Assembly (NCBI RefSeq): GCF_900116635.1
Contig: NZ_FPBJ01000011.1
Span: 21,636 to 85,635, forward strand
DNA from: Xenorhabdus koppenhoeferi
GTDB lineage: Bacteria > Pseudomonadota > Gammaproteobacteria > Enterobacterales > Enterobacteriaceae
DNA length: 64,000 nucleotides
Direction: 5' to 3'
In this document: piece after piece, positions 53,046 to 60,347 of the stretch
How positions within the stretch are numbered: the first letter of the stretch is position 1
How the letters are laid out: every line of letters starts with the position of its first letter
Program-made: the position numbers and the translations under genes
The notes under the pieces: generated by a model
The model's input: the letters and a program-made list of their open reading frames with translations, nothing else
What the model was told of the DNA's origin: nothing
The model's database searches: none

Positions 53046-53700
53046 CTCAGTATACAGTCACTTGAGTTACTGGTAAGGTTTCCGGCGCTAGGAAAAGCAA
53101 AAGCACCCCGTAACTGCGGAGGGAAGGTGAATAAACTTACCTAACAGTTCATAAAATTACTGCTTCGACACGGTAGATTTTCAAGGCGCAATCAACTCCG
53201 TGAAAAACGCGCCGAGTTAGTTGAATGGCTCCGGAGTTTAATTTTTTACTCAGCAGAATTGGTGCAACTGTCAGGCGTTACTTCGGTAACGCCTTTTTTT
53301 GTGCGCGCCGGGCAAGGCGCTGTCTGTTATCTGTGGTTGTTAACCACCACAAACTGCGTTGCCTGTTGTGGCGGCAGTGGAAGCGTCCTTATACCTGAGC
53401 CAAAATGTTAATGCGGGCTGGGTTAAAGGAAAATCGAGCATGGAGATCAGCATGTAACCAACGGGGCGCATGGTGGAACGCGGGAGCCAACCATATGAAT
53501 CAGGCGATAAAGACCTTACTGTTCAGAAGGCTTGGCTTAATATCACTGTTGGAACAGCAACGGCAGTTCCCGCGTTAACATAACCGTACATACGGTGGCG
53601 TGAGAGGTCAGCAAGAATCACGTTATTGCGATAAGAACGTAATTGTTGTTCTTTTGCTTGGCGCATGCACTATATAGTATTTAAATATAAATAAATTTAA
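53046..53700. other. Noncoding island rich in hairpins after topB
   Basis: No plausible gene. Composition is richer in GC than the flanking ICE-2 genes. Visible structures: AACTCCG (53194-53200)/CGGAGTT (53232-53238) then a T-run; a strong terminator at 53273-53300; GTGGTTGTTAACCAC near 53,335; CCGTACATACGG near 53,583. It may hold one or more structured RNAs, or the origin of replication or transfer of the element. Confidence 0.55.
53273..53300 (+). terminator. UUCG-loop intrinsic terminator
   Basis: AGGCGTTAC-TTCG-GTAACGCCT followed by TTTTTT: a 9-bp perfect stem with a UUCG tetraloop and a U-run. It implies a transcript through 53,050-53,300, either from topB or a separate noncoding RNA. 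Confidence 0.9.
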
Positions 53701-53774
53701 TTGGTAATAAGTTATTGACGTAGGTTTTTATTTGTACAAAAATAGATAATAGATTGTGTTGCTTTATACAACCT

Positions 53775-53867
53775 ATTAATGCTTCAGTAGTCTGAGAGAA
53801 GCGCTTTCGAGTGACTACGTAATTAATGTTTCAATAGTCTGAGAGGAACGCCTTCGGGTGACTATGT
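53775..53867 (+). repeat. Two tandem ~47-bp units, each with a UUCG-loop hairpin
   Basis: The units (53775-53821, 53822-53867) share ATTAATGxTTCAxTAGTCTG and end GTGACTA. Each can fold with outer pairs TAGTC/GACTA and an inner stem CGCT-TTCG-AGTG or CGCC-TTCG-GGTG. The T-A pair in unit 1 is C-G in unit 2, a compensatory change. Selected structure is therefore likely. Confidence 0.65.
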
Positions 53868-54006
53868 TTATCTGCCATACCTGAAAAGGCAGACAGCAAA
53901 CACGCTGGGTAATCCCGTTTATTCTTTGAAAACGGAGATCGTGTAAAGCGATTAAGAAGCCTTCCACATATTTGCAATATCAGATCGGTTCTATTGAACT
54001 GATTTT

Positions 54007-54032
54007 CCAATGGGAAATAATTATCCCATTGG
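54007..54032 (+). terminator. CCAATGGGA/TCCCATTGG hairpin
   Basis: A perfect 9-bp stem with an 8-nt AT loop, 42 bp before the STY4534-type start. It could be a terminator or a leader hairpin for that gene. Confidence 0.5.
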
Positions 54033-54074
54033 GATGATGTTTCTCACTTTATCTTATTTCCTAGGAGAGACATC

Positions 54075-54542
54075 ATGACAAATAGCAAAAACTCAAACAA
54101 CGAAAACAAATATTTTAATCTTAATATCAATGGAATTGGATATTTGAGTAATATCCGTCAAGTAAAGGGTCCAAATGGACAATTTTTGACGGTTGTTGTT
54201 AACGCATTAAGTGGCTCGACTGACAATCCATCATACGTACGTTTTGATACTACGGTGGTAGGTGACACTACTGTTAGTTTGGTCAATCGTTGCTCAAAAG
54301 CGGTAGATGAAGATAAAAAAGTGCTGATTGGATTTACGTTAAGTAACCTTTCAACCGAAATCTTCACTCTCTCTAAAGGAGAACATGCTGGGGAGCAACG
54401 TGTTAGCCTTCGTGCAAGATTAATTAATATTGACTGGATCAAGATTGGACGGGAAACGGTATATAAGGCTGAAAAACCTCAGTCGATACCACCTCTTGAA
54501 GAAGAGAAATCTGCAAAACAGTATGCAGTTAACTCTTTTTAA
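54075..54542 (+). CDS. STY4534-family ICE replication protein (DUF3577)
   Basis: A 155-residue protein with the DUF3577 pattern: FNLNINGIGYLSNIRQV, 'GQFLTVVVNALSGSTDNPSYVRFDTTVVG', 'KVLIGFTLSNLSTEIFTL' and 'LRARLINIDWIKI'. The fold is probably OB-like, consistent with single-stranded-DNA-related work next to SSB and TopB. Start ATG 54075 follows AGGAGA. The family occurs only in SPI-7/ICEhin1056-type elements. Confidence 0.85.
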   Translation: MTNSKNSNNENKYFNLNINGIGYLSNIRQVKGPNGQFLTVVVNALSGSTDNPSYVRFDTTVVGDTTVSLVNRCSKAVDEDKKVLIGFTLSNLSTEIFTLSKGEHAGEQRVSLRARLINIDWIKIGRETVYKAEKPQSIPPLEEEKSAKQYAVNSF

Positions 54543-54629
54543 GTTGTACATTTCTAGTCTACTTCCCTGATAGGAACATATTTCCTTCAGGGAAGTATGT
54601 TCCTATATTTTTTGATTAAGGAACATTTC

Positions 54630-54793
54630 ATGATTTGTTCAAAAACAGGAATGCTTGCTGCAAAACTTGTAGGACAAATTTTACCATTGAAGATGGGCCA
54701 GTTTCTCGTGAATCCGTTGAGTATTTTAAATCGGATGGCATTGCGTCTAAGGCGCTGGAAAAAGGCAACTGGACACAACGTGAATATATCTGA
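54630..54793 (+). pseudogene. Small Cys-rich gene with an apparent one-base frameshift
   Basis: ATG 54630 has a good ribosome binding site (AAGGA, 54618-54622), but its frame soon reads unlike a protein and runs into ssb. The next frame reads NACCKTCRTNFTIEDGPVSR and ends QREYI at a stop (54791-54793) just before the ssb ribosome binding site. Adding one A in the A-run near 54,641-54,645 joins the start to this frame, giving a ~54-residue protein with a CCxxC motif. Either a real frameshift or a sequencing slip in the homopolymer. Confidence 0.45.
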
Positions 54794-54807
54794 GGAGAAA
54801 TACTATT

Positions 54808-55269
54808 ATGGCTTCAAGAGGAGTTAACAAAGTTATCTTGGTCGGTCGTTTAGGCCAAGATCCTGAAATACGTTATTCGCCAAATAGTAGTACAGCAATA
54901 GCGAATCTTACACTTGCAACATCTGAAAGTTGGCGAGATAAGCAAACTGGTGAACAGCGAGAAAAGACTGAATGGCACAGAGTGGTCATTTTTGGAAAAT
55001 TGGCAGATATTGCAGGTGAATATTTACGCAAAGGCTCTCAAGTTTATATTGAAGGTTCTTTGCAAACTCGCAAATGGCAGGATCAGAATGGTCAAGACCG
55101 TTATTCTACTGAAGTTGTGGTAAATGTTGGCGGTTCTATGCAGATGCTTGGTGGAGGCAGTAATACGGGGCAAAATACGCCAAAACAAAGCGGCCGGGGA
55201 CAACCGCAGCAACCACAAGCAGTTCAACAAGAACCACCAATGGATTTCGATGACGATATTCCGTTCTAG
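54808..55269 (+). CDS. ssb: Single-stranded DNA-binding protein of ICE-2
   Basis: A 153-residue SSB. The OB-fold is typical: [19 protein letters not shown], '[19 protein letters not shown]', '[19 protein letters not shown]'. A Gly/Gln-rich linker follows, and the C-terminal acidic tip DFDDDIPF recruits repair and replication partners. It coats transferred single strands on entry and supports ICE replication. GAGGAG at 54792-54797 is its ribosome binding site. Confidence 0.95.
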   Translation: MASRGVNKVILVGRLGQDPEIRYSPNSSTAIANLTLATSESWRDKQTGEQREKTEWHRVVIFGKLADIAGEYLRKGSQVYIEGSLQTRKWQDQNGQDRYSTEVVVNVGGSMQMLGGGSNTGQNTPKQSGRGQPQQPQAVQQEPPMDFDDDIPF

Positions 55270-55591
55270 GTGCGCCGTTTTGCTTTGTAAATCAAGTGAT
55301 TATGTCAGTTTGTTGAGGTAATCATAGGCTGTTGGAGTGCCTATTGCAAGTCTGACTTATCCTCACCCAGTAATGGGTTTGAATCTCGAAAGAGAGAGGG
55401 GAGTGTAGCATGTCAGGAAAAGGCTGGTTGCGGGGAAATAACCTACTTTGCGCCAGTCATTGCAAAACCCAAGTGCTAAAAAGGCAGAAGCCTAGTGGTT
55501 AAACTAGGCTTCGCAGGTTCCTCAAGGGAAGAATAAATTCTAAGGGCCTCAATGGGCAACGGCTATATTATCAGCGATCTTGTCGGAAAGA
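55270..55591. other. Noncoding region after ssb
   Basis: About 320 bp with no gene recognised. It contains AAGCCTAG (55488-55495)/CTAGGCTT (55504-55511), an 8-bp stem with an 8-nt loop, plus several purine-rich tracts around 55,390-55,440. GC content is above that of neighbours. It is a candidate for a structured RNA or an origin. Confidence 0.5.
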
Positions 55592-56056
55592 TCAAGAGTC
55601 AGACTTTGATAGTAATTGATTGGCATTTATGGATTTGATTATCGCTAGCTGGATTTTTGTGACAATTTCTCTGGGTAAAATTTGATTTAAATAGCCCCTA
55701 TTAGCAGTTCTCGGCCTTTGAAGCCGTTCTCTGCTGACTTGTTGTACAAGATCTGCTTTTGCCCAACGTGTTATTTGTTCAAAATACTTCATATCTTCAA
55801 TAACATTTTGGCTGATTTCAACGTGCATTCCACGTTGTAATTTATTTTGATCACATTTACTTGATAAAGGAACAACTATACAAGCATTACCATCTATTTT
55901 TCCATTTATAATAACAACAAGCCGATTTTTGACCATTTCAGGAGGGATATGACCATCATAGAAATTGATGATTATTTTACCCTCTTTATCTACTGGATAA
56001 TTTCCATAATCACATTCCAATATTTCGCCTACTTTGGGGCTGAAATTTATAGGCAT
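55592..56056 (-). CDS. PemK/MazF-like protein
   Basis: A 154-residue minus-strand protein against the direction of the ICE operons. The N-terminus FSPKVGEILECDYG and 'NRLVVIINGK' followed by VVPLSS match the SH3-like barrel of PemK/MazF endoribonucleases; 'WAKADLVQQVSRERLQRP' and LPREIVTKIQLAII fit the family end. The usual short antitoxin gene upstream is not evident, and the N-terminus is longer than in classical MazF. It could be a solitary toxin-like regulator that helps retain the ICE. Family assignment is fair; activity is unproven. Confidence 0.72.
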   Translation of the reverse strand: MPINFSPKVGEILECDYGNYPVDKEGKIIINFYDGHIPPEMVKNRLVVIINGKIDGNACIVVPLSSKCDQNKLQRGMHVEISQNVIEDMKYFEQITRWAKADLVQQVSRERLQRPRTANRGYLNQILPREIVTKIQLAIIKSINANQLLSKSDS

Positions 56057-56277
56057 CTGGTATTCCTCTATGCAAGGCGCAAGATGATAAATCGAAAAAT
56101 TCTACTATGACTTAATAAATTTTACTAAGTATTTTTAAACTAAGAAAATAATATGTAATTATATTTATAATTGTGATGCACGTCACATTTTAATTATAGA
56201 TATAATTTACTGTATTCGTTAAAATCGGAATTCCAATCAATTTTGACTATTGTTTGGACGAGTAATTGCAGACTCGT
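56057..56277. promoter_or_regulatory. AT-rich divergent promoter region
   Basis: AT-rich DNA between the PemK-like gene (minus) and the leader structure of the next operon (plus). Promoters in both directions are expected; I cannot place them with confidence. Confidence 0.4.
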
Positions 56278-56409
56278 GATTTTTGTCTACGAAAAGTACA
56301 CTGGTAAAGTTATGTGGTATTTACCAGTGGCCTATATATATACCACAACTGCTCTCTATGGCGGTTTGGCGGGATAGATCTATTCGTAGACAGATCGACT
56401 GCAAAAATC
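56278..56409 (+). ncRNA. Nested, multi-stem leader structure
   Basis: TGTCTACGAA (56284-56293) pairs over 10 bp with TTCGTAGACA (56383-56392). Inside, CACTGGTAAA (56299-56308) pairs over 10 bp with TTTACCAGTG (56320-56329). A competing pair is TGTGGTAT (56313-56320)/ATACCACA (56339-56346), and an outer pair is GATTTTTG (56278-56285)/CAAAAATC (56402-56409). The 3' end is 32 nt before ATG 56442. This looks like a regulatory leader or a small RNA. Confidence 0.6.
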
Positions 56410-56441
56410 TCGTCAGATCGCCACCATCAGGGAGTTTGTTC

Positions 56442-56702
56442 ATGACAATACCACCAGATGTATTTAATCAAGTAGTTGATGCAGATATTAACCATAATAT
56501 GGCTCGAGTTAGGGCATTGGTATTAGATAAATCGGCACCTGAAATATGTCGCTTGGTCATTGGGTCGATTTCATTACCTGAATTATTGTCTGCATTAGAT
56601 GATTTCAAATTAATGAATAAGATCGAAACCCCACATCATGATTATTCAGATATTATTAACAATATTTGTAAAGCAATTTCTATATTAAAACCTGGCGTAT
56701 AA
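56442..56702 (+). CDS. Small ICE protein following the structured leader
   Basis: Encodes 86 residues from ATG 56442 (GGAG at 56431-56434). Helical and acidic, no cysteine-rich or membrane part; sequence begins MTIPPDVFNQVVDADINHN and includes 'APEICRLVIGSISLPELLSAL'. No family recognised. It is bounded by the leader structure upstream and a perfect terminator downstream, so it forms its own unit. Perhaps a regulator of the transfer genes that follow. Confidence 0.65.
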   Translation: MTIPPDVFNQVVDADINHNMARVRALVLDKSAPEICRLVIGSISLPELLSALDDFKLMNKIETPHHDYSDIINNICKAISILKPGV

Positions 56703-56721
56703 TAAATAATATCATCCTATA

Positions 56722-56756
56722 ATTAAAAACCCCGTATTAATTACGGGGTTTTTAAT
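56722..56756 (+). terminator. Strong bidirectional terminator
   Basis: ATTAAAAACCCCGTA (56722-56736) and TACGGGGTTTTTAAT (56742-56756) form a perfect 15-bp stem with a 5-nt loop and T/A runs on both sides. Confidence 0.9.
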
Positions 56757-56921
56757 TAATATACTATAAATATCATCTTCTTCCATATAACTCACCAGAG
56801 CTAGAGCATGAAAGGTTTATTTTTGGTTTTTTTGTTTTTTTTCCAATAAGAGTTGTTTGTTGAAACTAGTCAGCTTTCTAAGCAAAGTAGAGTTAATGAC
56901 ATTCATATAAGGAAAAAGATC

Positions 56922-57557
56922 ATGAAAATGAATAAATTGGCTCTTATTTTATTAGGTTCATTCTCATTAATTGCTTGCGTGAAGCAACAAACATCGCTGC
57001 CTATTGAAGATACTGCGCTGGCGCCATCTATCACGTCATTATCCAATGTATCTACAGTAACACCTGATGTTTACCAAGCTCCTCCCTCTGTAGTTCGCTA
57101 TGACCGTTATTTATTGATTGATACTTCCCCTGAAGTAGCTCAACGTTATCCATTAGAACAAGTGATCAACTTAAAGATACCGGCTTCACTCAAGCCAACG
57201 ATAGGTGAGGCAATAAATTATGCTTTACGCCAATCAGGATATTTTTTATGTAGTGCATCCAGACAAGCTAACACGCTCTATCAGAAACCACTTCCCGTCG
57301 TTCAGTATCAATTGGGTCCTACTAAGTTAAATACAGCTTTGCAAGTTCTAGCTGGTCCAGCATGGCAATTGGAAGTGGATGAGGTTCAGCGTGTCGTTTG
57401 TCATAGCTTGAGAGCTGGGTATCAGTTGCCTTCAGCTAAGAAGCAAACACAAATTGCCTCTTCAGGCCAATCAACCGTAAAACCACAATCTATCTCTACG
57501 CCTTTATCTGATATCAAGCCTGTCATCTCGAGTAATAAAGGATGGTTAGTAAAATGA
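56922..57557 (+). CDS. PilL-N (TIGR03748) lipoprotein, first gene of the transfer operon
   Basis: Encodes 211 residues from ATG 56922 (AAGGAAAAAG upstream). Signal peptide with lipobox LIAC (MKMNKLALILLGSFSLIAC). The conserved core is 'RYDRYLLIDTSPEVAQRYPL', 'PTIGEAINYALRQSGYFLC' and LQVLAGPAWQLEVDEVQR. Proteins with this domain open the transfer gene cluster of SPI-7/ICEhin1056-type elements and are probably secretin-associated periplasmic lipoproteins. A Pro/Ser-rich C-terminal tail follows. The stop overlaps the next start (ATGA at 57554). Confidence 0.85.
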   Translation: MKMNKLALILLGSFSLIACVKQQTSLPIEDTALAPSITSLSNVSTVTPDVYQAPPSVVRYDRYLLIDTSPEVAQRYPLEQVINLKIPASLKPTIGEAINYALRQSGYFLCSASRQANTLYQKPLPVVQYQLGPTKLNTALQVLAGPAWQLEVDEVQRVVCHSLRAGYQLPSAKKQTQIASSGQSTVKPQSISTPLSDIKPVISSNKGWLVK

Positions 57558-58258
57558 TGCCAGCTAAAAACAACACAAAACGTTTTCTTATTTGGGTTAT
57601 TTTTTTGTTGCTATTTTTAGTGATTATTTTCCTTACTCTATTCTTCATTAAAAAACAGAGTCATATATCCGAATATGAAAATAACATTAATGCCAGATTG
57701 AAGTATTTGGAAAGTGTGCAACAGAAAAATGTCAAGGAAAATGAGTTTTCTCAGTTAAAGAACAAATTTATTGCTTTGGAAAATAACTTTTCTGAACAGC
57801 TTTTAACAATATCATCTTTAAATAAAGAAGTTCAAACAATTGTGAGCCAATTACAGGGAGAAAATATCCGTTTAAAAGCATTAGAGAATTTATTGCCTGT
57901 ATTGAAAGAGAATCAACAACAATATGAAACACAGTTGGATATTTTACGTTCTCAAATTACGACTATTTCTGAAATGAAGAAACAGGAAAAACCTGTTGTT
58001 AAACCTGCTCAAACTAAAGTAGTTCAAAGTGCTCCTCAAAAAGTTCCCCAATCTAAAGCGTCATTTGCTTTTATTGGAACAGAATATCGTGGAGGGGAAA
58101 TATTTGCGGCAGTTTTACCTAAGAACGCCTTATCTTTGTCACAAATTGAATTGATTGGAGTAGGGGGCGGTATTCACGGATGGACTTTATCTAAGGTTTC
58201 TAATAACAATGCGCAATTTACTGCAAAAGGGCGCACTTTGACGCTACGTGCTGAATAA
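57554..58258 (+). CDS. Single-pass membrane coiled-coil protein of the transfer operon
   Basis: Encodes 234 residues from ATG 57554 (overlapping the previous stop). One N-terminal membrane helix (LIWVIFLLLFLVIIFLTLFF), then a periplasmic coiled coil of about 110 residues (KYLESVQQKNVKENEFSQL...), a Pro/Lys linker, and a small C-terminal domain (FAFIGTEYRGGEIFAAV, GGGIHGWTLSKV) resembling pilus-assembly PilP-like domains. It is likely an inner-membrane-anchored scaffold linking pore components. Specific family not recognised. Confidence 0.7.
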   Translation: MMPAKNNTKRFLIWVIFLLLFLVIIFLTLFFIKKQSHISEYENNINARLKYLESVQQKNVKENEFSQLKNKFIALENNFSEQLLTISSLNKEVQTIVSQLQGENIRLKALENLLPVLKENQQQYETQLDILRSQITTISEMKKQEKPVVKPAQTKVVQSAPQKVPQSKASFAFIGTEYRGGEIFAAVLPKNALSLSQIELIGVGGGIHGWTLSKVSNNNAQFTAKGRTLTLRAE

Positions 58259-58267
58259 GGTGACGGT

Positions 58268-59011
58268 ATGAGAGTTACTAATAATTTATTTACATCTGTA
58301 ATCGTGTTTTTTAGTACGTTGAGTTTTATGCCTTGTGCATTAGCAATTAATAGTGGTTCTGAAATTCAATCAACTGAAGTGGGTCAAGTTCAGAAAAATA
58401 CGGTACATCAATTACAAGTACAAAAAGATGCCAAAGAATGGGGATTAAGTACTGATGAATACGCACATTATCAAGACTTGATGAAAGGACAACGTGGGAT
58501 TCAATCACCAGGACTTGATCCGATAACGACATTGGGTATTGAAGCTAAAAGTGACCCAGAACGGCGTCGATATGCCGAATTGTGGGTGAAAGCTGAATTT
58601 GTCCGTACTGAAAAAGAATTGGTGTTTCAACGTGAGGTTGATGAGGCGTGGAAGCGATTATACCCTGAAATTTTACCTGTTAATTTAGGGAATGCAGCGA
58701 GCATTGCTCATGATACACAGGGGAGATTGGCTCTATTTGTACGGATAGATGATTGTGTGCAGTGTGATGCTAGATTGGCATCTATACTAACAGTAAAACG
58801 TTCTGTAGATATCTATGTGGTTGATAGTAAAGGTGATGATAATAGGATCAGAACATGGGCAAAAGATAAAAAAATTCCAATTGAACGAGTAAAAACGAAA
58901 GAAATCACATTGAACCATGATGAAGGGCGTTGGATTAAATATGGTGAAATGAGAATGCCAGTAGTGTTACAGCAAAATTCAGATGGTGGTTGGCGTGTTG
59001 CTGCCTTTTAA
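58268..59011 (+). CDS. ICE transfer protein, TIGR03759 family
   Basis: A 247-residue exported protein: signal peptide (LFTSVIVFFSTLSFMPCALA), then 'AKEWGLSTDEYAHYQDLMKGQRGIQSPGLDPITTLGI' in which EWGLSTDEYAHYQDLM and the SPGLDP motif are diagnostic, and a C-terminal thioredoxin-like part (LALFVRIDDCVQCDARLASI, MRMPVVLQQ). TIGR03759 is always paired with a lytic transglycosylase in these elements. It may control periplasmic redox or pore assembly. Confidence 0.88.
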   Translation: MRVTNNLFTSVIVFFSTLSFMPCALAINSGSEIQSTEVGQVQKNTVHQLQVQKDAKEWGLSTDEYAHYQDLMKGQRGIQSPGLDPITTLGIEAKSDPERRRYAELWVKAEFVRTEKELVFQREVDEAWKRLYPEILPVNLGNAASIAHDTQGRLALFVRIDDCVQCDARLASILTVKRSVDIYVVDSKGDDNRIRTWAKDKKIPIERVKTKEITLNHDEGRWIKYGEMRMPVVLQQNSDGGWRVAAF

Positions 59012-59023
59012 CGGAGGAATACC

Positions 59024-59596
59024 ATGAAACATCTATCAATTGGATTTTTGTTTAGTGGTGCATTACTTGTCTCTCTAAATTGTACAGCAAGCCAACAAGT
59101 TCCCCAAGGCTATCATCAGGTAGCCCACGCTGAAAACGTACCCGCTGAGGCTTTATATTCATTGGCATTAACAGAGTCTTCATACAAATTACCTCAAGGG
59201 GTTAGGCCGTGGCCTTGGACGGTTAATGTCGCTGGTAAGGGATATCGCTATAGCACAAGATTAGAGGCGTGGCGGTCGCTGCAAGTATTTATGAAAACGC
59301 ATCCGACAAAGCGTATTGATGTTGGAATAGCTCAGGTAAATTGGGGTTGGAACGGGCATCATTTTAATTCTACTTGGGAAGCATTTGATCCCTATATAAA
59401 TCTTCATGTAGCGGCTCGAATATTACGTTCTTGTTATGATTCTAATCCTGGAAGTTGGGTGGTAGCGGCAGGATGCTATCACCATCCTAAAGGCGGCCTT
59501 CCTGCATCTAAATATATGTCTATTGTGAAACAAAAATTATCTACGTTAACACCATCAATTGAAATATCAGAATGGATTGAACCAGAGGTGAGATAA
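59024..59596 (+). CDS. Lytic transglycosylase (SLT-type) of the transfer system
   Basis: A 190-residue periplasmic muramidase-like enzyme. Signal peptide (residues 1-23), catalytic Glu in ALTESSYKLP, then the Gly/Asn/Gln segment VGIAQVNWGWNGHHF and 'AARILRSCYDSNPGSWVVAAGCYHHP' typical of conjugation-associated lytic transglycosylases (VirB1-like). It opens the cell wall for the mating pore. One-base overlap with the next gene. Confidence 0.9.
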   Translation: MKHLSIGFLFSGALLVSLNCTASQQVPQGYHQVAHAENVPAEALYSLALTESSYKLPQGVRPWPWTVNVAGKGYRYSTRLEAWRSLQVFMKTHPTKRIDVGIAQVNWGWNGHHFNSTWEAFDPYINLHVAARILRSCYDSNPGSWVVAAGCYHHPKGGLPASKYMSIVKQKLSTLTPSIEISEWIEPEVR

Positions 59597-60117
59597 TGAA
59601 ATTACAGTTATTGTCAGCTTTTTCATTATATGTAATAAGTTTTTCTGCATTAGCTGAATTAAAAGTAGTTGCAGATTTAGGAGGTGAAAATACCTCTTAT
59701 TATTTTGATGCAATAAATAATCAACAAAATGAATGGAGTGAAATATCTGGTTCTGAAAAAATCCCGTTAGTGCAGCCATCATTTGAGATGGTGTTGCCAA
59801 TTAAAACTCCTGAAATGTCTCCTGGTATAGTAGTAGACCGTCCTCTTAATTTACAGGGAATTGGTGCGTTATTTCTTGTCGGTGATGATGAATTATCAAG
59901 GAATTGGCTGAGCCAAAACGCTGATAAGTTGAAAATGTTAAATGCTGTAGGAATAGTAACTCAAGTTGATACAGCCGAAGTTTTTTCTGAATTGAAACAG
60001 CTTGCTAACGGGATATTGCTTTCTCCCGTATCTGGTAGTGATTTAGCTAAGCGTCTGCAATTAACACATTATCCAGTATTAATAACTGAAACGGGATTGA
60101 CACAGCAGGTTCCATAA
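59596..60117 (+). CDS. ICE transfer protein, TIGR03765 (PFL_4695) family
   Basis: A 173-residue periplasmic protein with a signal peptide (MKLQLLSAFSLYVISFSALA), then 'LKVVADLGGENTSYYFDAIN', PVSTPEMSPG-like LPIKTPEMSPGIVVDRPLN and 'GDDELSRNWLSQNADKL'. These match TIGR03765, a conserved member of the SPI-7 transfer operon positioned between the transglycosylase and TraD. Its C-terminal SGSDLAKRLQLTHYPVLI has a TrbC/thioredoxin-like look. Overlaps the next start by 1 bp. Confidence 0.88.
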   Translation: MKLQLLSAFSLYVISFSALAELKVVADLGGENTSYYFDAINNQQNEWSEISGSEKIPLVQPSFEMVLPIKTPEMSPGIVVDRPLNLQGIGALFLVGDDELSRNWLSQNADKLKMLNAVGIVTQVDTAEVFSELKQLANGILLSPVSGSDLAKRLQLTHYPVLITETGLTQQVP

Positions 60118-60347
60118 TGCGACCAATTTCTCCTTTTATACAAAAAGTCATGGCTGGTAATCCACTGTATCTTTCTTTCATTGTCGTAGGAATAGTTTTT
60201 CTTCTTCTTATTTTTATTTTAGCTATCAGAAGCCACTCTTCAATTATAGCAATTAGGCATCGTCGTTATCATCAGACAGCCAAAAGAATACTGAAAAAAT
60301 TACCATCTATTAGTAACAACGAATCTCAAGGAGCAGAAAATGAGTGA
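60117..60347 (+). CDS. Small single-pass membrane protein
   Basis: Encodes 76 residues with one membrane helix (LYLSFIVVGIVFLLLIFILAI, residues ~17-37) and a basic cytoplasmic tail (HRRYHQTAKRILKKL). It overlaps both neighbours, TIGR03765 and traD. A small membrane protein is conserved at this place in related ICEs; role unknown, perhaps assisting the coupling protein. Confidence 0.75.
   Translation: MRPISPFIQKVMAGNPLYLSFIVVGIVFLLLIFILAIRSHSSIIAIRHRRYHQTAKRILKKLPSISNNESQGAENE

Noticed and set aside
53775..53867. Possible short CRISPR array
   Set aside because: Only two units, no unique spacers between them, and each unit folds as a hairpin across its whole length. No cas genes are present.
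55592..56056. Complete PemK/PemI toxin-antitoxin pair
   Set aside because: No antitoxin-like gene is found upstream on the minus strand; only the toxin-like protein is supported.
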